Shown here in pieces: positions 25,141 through 38,421 of a DNA stretch of 64,000 bases. Each line of letters starts with the position of its first letter. Position 1 is the stretch's first letter. This DNA comes from Meghimatium bilineatum (Eukaryota > Mollusca > Gastropoda > Stylommatophora > Philomycidae). The stretch covers positions 35,677,750 to 35,741,749 of the forward strand of contig CM067309.1 of assembly GCA_034231615.1 (NCBI GenBank), in the 5' to 3' direction. A program made the translations under genes and the position numbers. The notes below the pieces were generated by a model. The model worked only from the letters and a program-made list of their open reading frames with translations. It was not told the DNA's origin and made no database searches.

Positions 25141-28100
25141 GTAATGGTAATAGTAATAGTAATTAATAATAATAATAATAATAATTAATAATAATAATTA
25201 ATAATTAATAATAATAATAAAACTCACAATCGGTTATTGCCCTAGTGGTTCCACACTGGATGCATCAGCACCAAAAGCTCTCCCCCTCCCCAACACCTCT
25301 GCTTTCAGCAATTCGGAGGAGTGTAGTAAAATCATTGCACCGATCATTCCTTAATGTTATCAATTCAAGATTTTCTTTTCCCGCCTCTTCTCCTTCTAGC
25401 CTCGTCTGCTCCTTCATAATAGTTTTATAAAGTGAGTCGTGTCTCGGTACACTTTCAAACAGAATAAATTTGCATGTTTTCACCACTGCTAAAAGTGGTT
25501 CTTGACAGCCTTCACGTTTGTTTATTTACTGTTGGACAAATATATTTGTCTTGTGTTCGATATAACTAATTCTTAACAAAAATCTGTAGCACTTGTATTC
25601 AAAAACCTAAATCCTTCTTTCCGCGTCAGCATTGTGTGTTCAGCTTTGACATTCGTATAAAAGTAATACTTAGCACTAGCTATCTGAATAGATTGATCTT
25701 TACCGTAATACTGATCTTACATTTCCAAATCATATTCAACCTTGCCATCTGCAACACCACTGGGTATAACAATAATAAACACCAAAGTAAACAGGCCAAA
25801 GAATGTAAATATCTAGGCAGTATTCTTTCCAAAAAATGGAAGACTAAACAGAGAAATAGAAATAAGGTGCCAGAAAGCAAAACACAGTGACCCTTTCACC
25901 ATTACGTCTTTACCCAAAGATCCAGATGGAAATTTTAATAAAAAAGATAATATCTACAATTTTATACCAAAGCTCTGCTACCAATGTCAGACATGGTCTT
26001 TAACAGCCTCGCAGCAAAGGAAAATCATTACATATGAAACGAAGTGTCTAAGAAAAGCTGAAATGGTTAATAAACTAGATAAAATAAGAAATTAAGAAAT
26101 TATGAAAAGAGTTGGTATAATATCATGTATTTAACATATTGAAAGACAGCAAGTAAAATGGTTCGCTCACCTTATGATAATGAAGCCAAAACGAATACCA
26201 ATAAGAGCATATAACAAAAGAATATCGGGTCATACAGCCAAAGGTAGACCAAGAAAACGGTGGATAGAAAACATCACGATAGCCTTGAACAAATATGGAA
26301 CCACGGCGACACATCTGGCCTTAGAACGACAGCTAAGCTCCCACCCTTGCGCTTAACGGCAAGTGTGAACAAGATGAACCATAATTCACCTGGGGACAGA
26401 CAATAGACAATATATACAATATGTTAATCTATAGCCTGGAAATGTGTACAATAATTTTTTGAGTGATTAGATGTTTGTTCCATTTAGTATATCATATTAC
26501 TAAACACTCGCCTATTATCGATGTGTTTAAGGATATGGTAGTTGCTGTGAAACAAGTTCGATGGACGAATGAGCAGTTGGGAAAGAAAGAGATGCTTCAG
26601 GATCTGAAAACTGTAAGTCCTAAAATAAACTAAAAACACAATTTAAAAAAATGAGAAGTCAGTGTTGTTTTTCAGTAAGTGTTGTTCTTATGGTCCATGC
26701 CTTGTGGCTTTGGTTATCGTGTCTTTCCACAGCCTTCTGTCTCGTGTCAAACATTTCCGATATGAATGTTCCCCATGCCACAATCCTAGGTTATCAAGCA
26801 TCTTTTCTGTGGTCCTTCCCTACACTCTTCAACTTAACTGTTGTTACAATGTGTTCCATCTTTCTTCTTCACATTATGTGTCCAAAATCTCTTTCTAATG
26901 CGGGTAAGTAGCTCCCTTTTTGAATTAAATTTCAAATAATCTTCATCGCGCTTTTTATCTGTCCGTGGGTTTCTCAATATTCTATAAATTCACATTTCTG
27001 CTGCTTCTATATAATTTTTCAATATTCTACTGATTGACCAAGATTCACGTTCATATATGGGGTGCATTGCTCTCGTGCGGACCCAGAGTTAGCAGATAAC
27101 CAAGATCCGAAACGTACCTCCTCAATGGAAAATATGCACAAATGAAACAGAAATACCGCGGCTTGTGCTGTGTTCCTGGCCAACTCATATAAGGATCATG
27201 TTCGTGAATGCGAGACTGCTGTAAGGATCATGTTCGTGAATGCGAGGCTGCAGATGGATTGAAAATTGACTGCAACAAGATCAACAATTTCTAACTCCTA
27301 TGCGCCAACACATACAGCGGCACTGTAGACACACTGTGACATAAGGCATTATGGCTAGTTCAGCAAAAATGCAGATACATTGGAGAGGCGGCCAATGTCG
27401 TTGTCTCGATATGGGAAAATTTCCTGACGTATATCGAATGTCGTGCGTAAGCCTCCGTATGAATACCATAATGAGTACAGTTAGAAGACAGCACAGCGTC
27501 AGAGGGCAGCGCTACGTGTAAAGAGAATGTAGAAAATGCTACATGGAAATCGGAACTAAAGTACTGTTTATCTCAAGAACAAGCATCTAGTCTCCGGTGC
27601 TTCTAAATATGTAGACTCTGACTTGGACGTTCACGATGTCGGTGAATGATATATAGGCTAAGTGGATGAACGAACCCGGGCACATCTCTACGGTCGAATT
27701 TTTCCTCAACCGGATTCATGCTCACCGATGAAAAAAGGTTCAGTACGCAATGGGCTCAGGGTCAATACGTCTAATTATGCGAGACAAGTTCACCAACAGG
27801 GGAACACCTCGTGCGAGATAGACGTCGTCGACCGAATTCTAAATGTTTGATTAACGCCTCCTTGGAGACTGCCACCCAGGAATATGCTTTGGCCTGTGAC
27901 GTCTAAGTTCACAGTGGGTGTTTAACAATCACGGTTTATCGCCCACGGATGTGAGTGGCCTACAGGCGCTAATTGAACCGTAGCACAACGTACTTCACGT
28001 TCCCTATCGGAATTCATTCATTTTTCTTTTGCGCTGAAGTTAGCGCATAGGACAGAGGTCAGATCTTTGCAATTCTGTCCAATTTTTCTGATGATTAAAA

Positions 28101-31100
28101 GAGAGAAAAAACAAAACAATCACCACTAAGTGTCCAAGATTCACATCCATACATCAGAATTGGTCCTATATAACGTCTAATAACACTCTCTTTCTCACCT
28201 CAATTGACAAAAATATATTATATAGGATGTTCTTCATCTTTTGAAATGTTGACTTTTCCTGAACAATTCTATATGTACTTGACTTCTTTAATACATCCTC
28301 CATCTGATGTTATTAATGTACATATACGTGCAATATACACATTAATGTACAATATATGTGAATATATTGACTTGCTTTAGACCGATCCCATCTACTTTGA
28401 TGTTGCATTCTGCAGGACATGTATTCTTTGATATTACAATTTCGTTACCTTTTCTGCTATTTAGACTAAGCCCTTGGTTGTGCCTTTTTTTGCAATAGCA
28501 TTCATCATTTATTCTAACTGTGTTTCATGTTTGGCTATCAAAACTATATCATCAGCGTGTCAAATGATGTTTATATTATTCTCTCCAACTTACATTCCTG
28601 GCATATCTTGTATGGATCTCATTATTATTTCAATGTTTAAATAGAACATTTTGGAATACAGCACACAACCTTGTCTAACTCCCTGTTTAATGTGTTAAAA
28701 AGCTTGCTATGGTTATCGATTTATACGGCTGCTCTATGTTACCAATTTCTTATTAATCTCAGATCTTTATTATTAATGTTGAAATTGTCCAACATTCTAA
28801 TTGTTTCTTCACGTTTTACCCTATCAAATACTTTAGTGTAGTCAACAGAGTTCAAATACAGATATCTGTTAGTATGTTGATTCAATAAGCAATGCCCAAA
28901 CTAATTTATATAACATAATTTTGGATTTAACGTTGATTGGTGGGTAGAAAGACATGTTGGAATATTAGCCAATCAAAACATGTATATTATATATTGTTAT
29001 CTTTGTCACAATAAAGAGTCGAATGTCAAATATTGAAATGTTTGTCAAAACTAAGAGATACATTGATTTTATACATAAGAATGGGGTTTTTTTTCTAAAA
29101 TGTGTGTTATATTTTGAAATCTTTGTCAAAATTAAGTTATTTTATATATAAAAATCTTTATAAAAAATAGAGTTGAGTTATATTGGAATCTTTGTCCAAA
29201 TAATAAACATACGGTTTTCTAAATTGCAATCGTTGTCAATTTACGAGATTCAATTTTTCTAATTGTAAATTGGATTTTCAGTTTTTCTTAATTTTGCGGT
29301 TAATTTCTTCAAATTTTCCGCAGTTAGGCCTGTCTTTATCATTCCTATTTTATATGTGTAGGTCAAGGAGTTATCCCACGACAACGTGAACCAATTTGTA
29401 GGAGCATATGTGTCATCTACTCCTGGAAGCAGCTACGTCCTGTTTCGTTACTGTTCCAAAGGCAGCTTGCAGGACATTCTGGAGAACGATGACATCAAGC
29501 TGGACTGGATGTTCAAACTCTCATTTGCCTTGGATTTATCCAGAGTAAGTTGTTTTGTGTTGTTGGTGGTAAACTGTCATGGATCTATCCAAATTAATTT
29601 GTTTTGTGTTGTTGGTGGTAAGCTGTCCTGAATATATCCAGATTAAGTTGCTTTTATGTTGCTGGTAGTAAACTGTCGAGAATCTATCCAGATTACGTTG
29701 TTTTGTGTTGTTGATGGTAAACTCTCATGAATGTATCCAGATTACGTTGATTTGTGTTGTTGGTGGTAAACTGTCCTGGATCTATCCAGAGTAAGTTGTT
29801 TTGTGTTGTTGGTGGTAAGTTGTCCTGGCTATAACTGTTAAATTGTTTGCTTTGCGCCGCTTGAGAGCTTAAGACCCCATAATTATATAATTAAATAAGT
29901 GTACTCGTAGGCCCCTATGTGTTACCACTTTCTGGAATAAAAAATGCAAATACCAGTAACACATTGTTGTCGCAAGAGACAACTAAGGAGGTTTTTTTCA
30001 ATTATATTGTTTATTTTAGAAATTACATTAGAAATTATCAATTACCTTAGAAATTGTTAGTTACCTTAGAAATTGTTAATTGCTTTATAAATTGTTAATT
30101 AAGAAAAATTAAAAATGCATAAGCACAATGAAAATAAAAACCTACACTTAACTATTCAAAGCAAATTTTAAATATTAAAGATAGATCGAGATTTCTGGCA
30201 CACTTTCCGTATCTATTTAATATCATTTCTCCCATCTATTTTCCCTTATCTTCTCAATAGTATCTTCAACATCCATCTTTCATATTTACTCAATATTATC
30301 TTCCCCACGTATCTTTCATTATTTATTCCATATCTTCTTTCCCGTCTATCTTTCCTCATCTACTCAATATCATCTTCTCCATCGTGCTTTCATTATCTCA
30401 AGGGAATGGAATATATACACAAGAGCCCCCTTCGTTCCCATGGCAACCTCAAGTCCAGTAACTGTGTGATTGATAGCAGATGGGTGCTAAAGATTACCGA
30501 CTTCGGGGCCATCACTTCCTACAAGAAGCTTGGCGTCGACGAAGATGTTGATAATCGGATATATTTCAACAGTAAGTACAACTTCTGATGTGTATATTTC
30601 AACAGTAAGTACAACTTCTGATGTGTATATTTCAACAGTAAGTACAACTTCTGATGTGTATATTTCAACAGTAAGTACAACTTCTGGTGTGTATATTTCA
30701 ACAGTAAGTACAACTTCTGATGTGTATATTTCAACAGTAAGTACAACTTCTGGTGTGTATATTTCAACATTAAGTACAACTTCTGATGTGTATATTTCAA
30801 CAGTAAGTACAACTTCTGATGTGTATATTTCAACGGTAAGTACAACTTCTGATGTGTATATTTCAACAGTAAGTACAACTTCTGATGTGTATATTTCAAC
30901 GGTAAGTACAACTTCTGATGTGTATATTTCAACAGTAAGTACAACTTCTGATGTGTATATTTCAACATTAAGTACAACTTCTGGTGTGTATATTTCAACA
31001 GTAAGTACAACTTCTGATGTGCATATTTCAACGGTAAGTACAACTTCTGGTGTGTATATTTCAACAGTAAGTACAACTTCTGGTGTGTGTATTTCAACAG

Positions 31101-34100
31101 TAAGTACAACTTCTGGTGTGTATATTTCATCAGTAAGTACAACTTCTGATGTGTATATTTCAACGGTAAGTACAACTTCTGGTGTGTATATTTCAACAGT
31201 AAGTACAACTTCTGGTTTGTATATTTCAACAGTAAGTACAACTTCTGGTGTGTATATTTCAACAGTAAGTACAACTTCTGATGTGTATATTTCAACAGTA
31301 AGTACAACTTCTGATGTGTGTATTTCAACAGTAAGTACAACTTCTGATGTGTGTATTTCAACAGTAAGTACAACTTCTGATGTGTGTATTTCAACAGTAA
31401 GTATAACTTCTAGTGTATATATTTCAACAGTAAGTATAACTTCTAGTGTATATATTTCAACAGTAAGTACAACTTCTGATGTGTATATTTCCACAGTAAG
31501 TACAACTTCTGGTGTGTATATTTCAACAGTAAGTACAACTTCTGATGTGTGTATATTTCAACAGTAAGTACAACTTCTGATGTGTATATTTCAACAGTAA
31601 GTACAACTTCTGATGTGTGTATTTCAACAGTAAGTATAACTTCTAGTGTATATATTTCAACAGTAAGTACAACTTCTGATGTGTATATTTCAACAGTAAG
31701 TACAACTTCTGGTGTGTATATTTCAACAGTAAGTACAACTTCTGGTGTGTATATTTCAACAGTAAGTACAACTTCTGGTGTGTGTATTGCTATTATTATT
31801 TTCCTATTCTGGTTTTATTTCCTACTCGTGTTTAGGGAGAAATAATTTGCTTAGCAGTGAGCACGTAGCTCTTGACACATGGTGATGATGAAATAATCTG
31901 TTTAGCTGTGAGCAAGTAGCTCTTGTCAACCTATATCCTTTCTAACAAAAACACAGGTCTTTCTCAGTTGAGTAACCATGGCGACACCTGAACTTGTAGA
32001 AGGTTCGTTGTCTCAAAAACATTGCTGTCTTTGGGGTTGGGGTTATAGGCGCATTTTGTCCCCGAAAGGATGCATTCCAGGGCTGCAGTATCACATCATC
32101 ACATCCTGCCAGCAGTGCAGCATGCATCTCGGGGTTAACTAGCTAATCATAATACTTTCAGCTCTGTTGCACCATTATTCCTCGCCACCAGGAGTCGACC
32201 AGAACAGGACAAAGGTGCAATGTTCACTGATCTGCATCTTTTCGCCATCCATGGGGGAATCATGTGACAGAATCCATGGAGGAATCATGTGACAGAATCC
32301 ATGGGGAATCATGTGACAGAGTCCATGGGGGAATCATGTGACATAATCCATGGGGAATCATGTGACAGAGTCCATGGGGGAATCATGTGACAGAATCCAT
32401 GGGGAATCATGTGACAGAGTCCATGGGGGAATCATGTGACAGAGTCCATGGGGGAATCATGTGACAGAGTACATGGGGGAATCATGTGACAGAGTACATG
32501 GGGAAATCATGTGACAGAGTCCATGGGGGAATCATGTGACAGAGTACATGGGGAAATCATGTGACAGAGTCCATGGGGGAATCATGTGACATAATCCATG
32601 GGGGGATCATGTGACAGAGTCCATGGGGGAATCATGTGACCGAGGACAAAGGTTAAAAAATGAAGACAAAGACACGCTGTGATGAATTTCTTACAGGTGA
32701 CAGTTTGTAAGCCTATCCCTAACTTTCCTTAGTCGCCTACTTTTGTCATGTGTCGTATTTCTTCCAGAACGTTGTCTTCCCAATGAACTCTCTGAACCTC
32801 TCTCTGTCTTGGGCGATGTGGCTTGCATTTTCTAGCGATGTATTCATGTTATCTTTAATGTCGTCAGTCCATCGTCTTCTTGGTCTGCCCTTTCTCCTCA
32901 TTCCGGGTACTCTTTCCTCCATTATTTGTCTTTCTAAACAGCTGTGTCTCTTTATATGACCAAACAGGCGTAGTTTTCTTTTTGTTATTGTAATTACTGG
33001 CGTAATTAAAACGGTGGCACAACACATTTCCGTTCTCTGGGCAACGTACTGCGGAAATCTAGCAAGACCAGCATACTGCTACAAGAGAGATCCTGTGGGA
33101 GTTTGAGAATGAACGCAGACGAAGAGGAAGAAGAAGGATAAAAATTGTCTATTAAATCCTTTGTTCGTACATTTTCTAAATACAATCATTTGTATTCATA
33201 GGTCTTCTGTGGACAGCTCCAGAAATTCTGAGAATGCAAAAACGTCCCCATAAAGGAACTCAGAAGGGAGATGTGTACAGTTTTGGGATTATTTTATATG
33301 AAATATTCTTGCGCTGCTATCCCTATTTTTACAACAATATAGATCCAGAAAGTAAGTGTCCATACTTGATCGCAGCAGCTACATATGGTATGTTAATGTA
33401 GATTTGTACATCAATACATTTTTTACTATTGTACAGCAATGTAGCATGTGTTACAGCCGGCTCTGTGCTGTACTTAGAACATGGTAGATAAATTCTGTTG
33501 GAGTTTCGTACATAATAAATGAAAATTATTGTATTAAATACTGCCGAAGACGGATGTGTCGGGTCATTGGCGCAAATTAAAAATGCTGCACAACGCATTT
33601 TCATTTTCTGGACTACATCCTGCTGGAAATCTGGTATGACCATTGTCCTGCTTCAAGAGAGATCCAGTGAGAGTTTGAGAATGAAAGCTGAAAAACGTTG
33701 TGTACATCAATGGAGATTCGAGCAGTGTTCGCAATGTTTCTTCTAAGATACGTCCGCGAACGTCACTAGGATGTACTTCTCACGAAATGTACCAACCGCG
33801 CAAATAAAACACTAGCTAAAGACCTTTTTTTTAAGGTATCATATATCCACATAAAAATATTCACCGCTCAGACAACTTTAGGTTTGTTCAAACTTGAATA
33901 AAATTAGAGAGAACATTTGGTGTGAGTAAATATAACTGTAAGTGTCCAAGCCCGTAGATAAGGTGGTAGATAACCTCGCTCAAATCTCATTTGCTGCATT
34001 ATGATTTTTTCAACATTTATGTACAAGTTCTCTATTCATTTGTAACCTCTTGCCTTAAACAATTTAGTGTAGAGTGTGTTCACAAATATTCTCGTAGCAT

Positions 34101-37100
34101 TGTACATCTGTGCAATTTGGAGTAAACGATTGTTTGGTGGGTAGAAGACACACTTCAATGATTCTCAACTTGTAGTAAACGATTGTTTGGTGGGTAGAAG
34201 ACACACTTCAATGATTCTCAACTTGTAGTAAACGATTGTCTGGTGGGTAGAAGACACACTTCAATGATTCTCAACTTGTAGTAAACGATTGTTTTGTGGG
34301 TAGAAGACACACTTCAATGATTCTCAACTTGTAGTAAACGATTGTTTGGTGGGTAGAAGACTCATTTCAATGATTCTCAACTTGTAGTAAACTATTGTCT
34401 GGTGGGTAGAAGACACTCTTCAACGATTCTCAACTTGCAGTAAACGATTGTTTTAGGGGTAGAAGACACTCTTCAATGATTCTCAACTTGTAGTAAACGA
34501 TTGTCTGGTGGATAGAAGACACACTTCAATTCTTCTTCTTCTTTCGTTCACTTGAAGCATATCTACATCTGTAATGCTGTCTCCTAATAAATCTCACTGT
34601 CTTTTGCAGTTCATACAGTGGCCCATAGAGCTTTGATTCCAGTGTTGTTTCCTCTGACCAATATGTCTGCCTCAGCGTTTCATAGAACAATCTTGAAGTA
34701 TATGTTTGGCACTCTGTGTCGCTTGTCCACATGTGCACATGGCAGTGTTGCCAATCTTGAACTTTGTGTACATGTGACTACAGAGTCAGTTGTGTCCTGT
34801 TCTGTGGTGTAGAATTACAACTTGTTCTGATCTATTTATAATGTGATAGTCATCTTGTGTTGGTGTTTGTGGTTTTCTTATTAACTTGATCATTTTTTTT
34901 AAAATCTGGTTGGTCTTCGGCAGCACTTTCCTTAGCCAGTTGGTTTGCTTTTTCATTTCCTGGTATTTCATAGTGAGAGGGTATACACTGCATGGTTATG
35001 CTATACTGGTAAGTTCTGTAAGAACAGTATGAAAATCTCACTATTAGAACCACCATAAACAACAACTACACTATCAGAGAACTGAATACTCTAAAAAATA
35101 AAACAATATTATGCAACATGATTGAAGATATGTACCCAAGAGAAGCATGAATATAAGTATTGATTGATTTATTGAGAACCCCAGGAATTGCTAGCGATTA
35201 GCTATTATTCCTATGCGCAGTGGGGTGGTTTTTCTGAACTTTCTTTCATACCCAGGTGACTTCAGCTTTCGTCTTAGTGCAACCAAGGGTAGTAAAGAAT
35301 AGAGGTGCGGAATTTGACATAAAATATCCAGGAAAAGAAAATGAATTATATCAATAGAAAACCCTATGTTAGCTTTGAGCAACTTTACAATACAACAGTA
35401 TATATCCATAGAAATAAGTAGTTAATGAGTTTGACTCTCTTTTGGAGAGGTGTGCACCTTTCAACCAGCGGACAAAAAAGTCCAATTAGGTTATATCAGG
35501 ACACACTACCATAAAATATTAGAGGCAACAAAGACCTCAAGATTTTCAATACTTTTAACCCTATGTTAACTTTGAACAAGTTTACAAATGTACAATACAA
35601 CATATATATAAACAGTATATATAAACAGTATATATAAACAGTATATATAAACAGTATATATAAACAGTATATATAAACAGTATATATAAACAGTATATAT
35701 AAACAGTATATATAAACAGTATATATAAACAGTATATATAAACAGTATATATAAACAGTATATATAAACAGTATATATAAACAGTATATATAAACAGTAT
35801 ATATAAACAGTATATATAAACAGTATATATAAACAGTATATATAAACAGTATATATAAACAGTATATATAAACAGTATATATAAACAGTATATATAAACA
35901 GTATATATAAACAGTATATATAAACAGTATATATAAACAGTATATATAAACAGTATATATAAACAGTATATATAAACAGTATATATAAACAGTATATATA
36001 AACAGTATATATAAACAGTATATATAAACAGTATATATAAACAGTATATATAAACAGTATATATAAACAGTATATATAAACAGTATATATAAACAGTATA
36101 TATAAACAGTATATATAAACAGTATATATAAACAGTATATATAAACAGTATATATAAACAGTATATATAAACAGTATATATCAAGAAAACTGGACTTTTG
36201 TTTAGATATTAAACTGTAAATGAAAAGAAGAAAATCTACACAAAATGACATGGCACATGATGATGTTGTAAAATTTTGACCATACAATTTTCTTTTTAAA
36301 GTATTTTTTTTCACCATCATCATGTTACAGATATAATCACTCTTGTCAAGAGTGAATGTCGCAGCCGGTCTTATCGCCCCGTCATTCCCAACGAGACAGA
36401 CTCTCCTGCAAAGGCCATATCATTGATGGTCTCCTGCTGGTGCGAGGCACATGAGTCCCGGCCTGACTTTCATAATATTCGTAAAAAGTTGCGGGAGATG
36501 AATGGTCCAAAGTAAGCAAAATTATTATAGCTGTTTCATTATTTCCTTTGTTTAATGCTATCATTTATCTGTGTTTAGAAATCTTTAATGGTTCATCAAG
36601 ACTGGATACTTCGTTGTGATGTACCTTATTTTAGTAGGAGAAATATTTGATAGTTCAATAGGACTGAATAGCTTGTTATACTGTAGTTCATTAGGACTGG
36701 ATAGCTTGTTGTACTGTAGTTCATTAGGACTGGATAGCTTGTTGTACTGTAGTTCATTAGGACTGGATAGCTTGTTATACTGTAGTTCATTAGGACTGGA
36801 TAGCTTGTTATACTGTAGTTCATTAGGACTGGATAGCTTGTTATACTGTAGTTCATTAGGACTGGATAGCTTGTTGTACTGTAGTTCATTAGGACTGGAT
36901 AGCTTGTTGTACTGTAGTTCATTATGACTGGATAGCTTGTTGTACTGTATCTTATTTTAGTTTGAGCCTGCCTTAACTACATCTGTTATGTAATCAGACA
37001 ACTAATCTAATGGGCTGTCTATAAGTTGTGTCAACAAATTTTTGTCAATCTTTTACCTCCTTTCTGTCAACAACTGTCCAGAATTCAACCCCCCCCCCCC

Positions 37101-38295
37101 CCCCAGCCACCTAAACATGGCAAAAAAATATAGACCAACAAAAAATAATTCGCTTAAAAAGTATGCAAACATGTCTTTTTTAATGTTTTAAGTATGAAAA
37201 CATGTCTTGTTTAATGTTTTAAGTATGGAAAAATGTTTTGTTTAATGTTTTAAGAATTTATTCATGTAAAAGAACCAGTATTTCTGACATCAAATCCCCC
37301 CCCTCCCCCCAGTCAGCAATGGTCAAACTTTTGACACCTCCTCCCACACCCCAATTATTGCAGTAAGTTATGGATTTCCCCATAATGACACCAATGACTT
37401 ATGTATTCAGACAACTTGTTTAAATACCATCTATGGTTTGTGTATTTAAAAAACCGGTCTTATTACATCTATGATTTGTGTATTAAGAAAACTAATCTGA
37501 TTACATCTATGACATATGTGTTGAGAAAACTATTCTGATTACATCTATGACATATGTGTTGAGAAAACTAATCTGATTACATCTATGACATATGTGTTGA
37601 GAAAACTAATCTGATTACATCTATGACATATGTGTTGAGAAAACTAATCTGATTACATCTATGACATATGTGTTGAGAAAACTAATCTGATTACATCTAT
37701 TACATGTGTGTTGAGAAAACTAATCTGATTACATATATGACATATGTGTTGAGAAAACTAATCTGATTACATCTATTACATGTGTGTTGAGAAAACTAAT
37801 CTGATTACATCTATGACATATGTACTAAGAAAACTAATCTGATTACATCTATGACATATGTACTAAGAAAACTAATCTGATTACATCTATTACATATGTA
37901 CTAAGAAAACTAATCTGATTACATATATGACATATGTGTTGAGAAAACTAATCTGATTACATCTATGACATATATATTAAGAAAACTAATATGATTACAT
38001 CTATGATTTGTGTATTCAGGAGACTAAACATAATGGACAACATGCTGCAGATGTTGGAATCTTACAGCAGCAACCTGGAGCAGCTTGTCACTGAACGAAC
38101 TGAGGAGCTGGAAGCTGAGAAAAAGAAAACGGATACATTATTGTATCAAATGTTACCCCCGTAAGTCATACAGTTTTTAATGTTGTTTTTGATAACATGG
38201 GAGTCATTATTGTTGCCATGTCCATCTTCCATACATTATCAGGGGTTCTCAATTTATTGTATGAACATAGACATTCAACAAAATGTGATCGATGA

Positions 38296-38349
<54 letters not shown>

Positions 38350-38350
38350 G

Positions 38351-38421
<71 letters not shown>

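Noticed and set aside
26488..26531. Longer version of exon b from the AG at 26487
   Set aside because: Needs phase 1 upstream; exon a ends in phase 0, and the shorter start rebuilds the conserved YK-VAVK join.
30487..31845. Four long open frames (98-345 codons) on both strands
   Set aside because: The 33-bp period is a multiple of 3, so any frame without a stop in one unit stays open; the true coding frame stops at 30588.
35496..36323. 275-codon frame of [12 protein letters not shown] repeats, membrane-like
   Set aside because: Translation of a 13-bp AT-rich array (39 bp = 3 units).
36331..36511. Active protein kinase gene
   Set aside because: The kinase-like exons belong to the receptor cyclase and lack the catalytic HRD aspartate.
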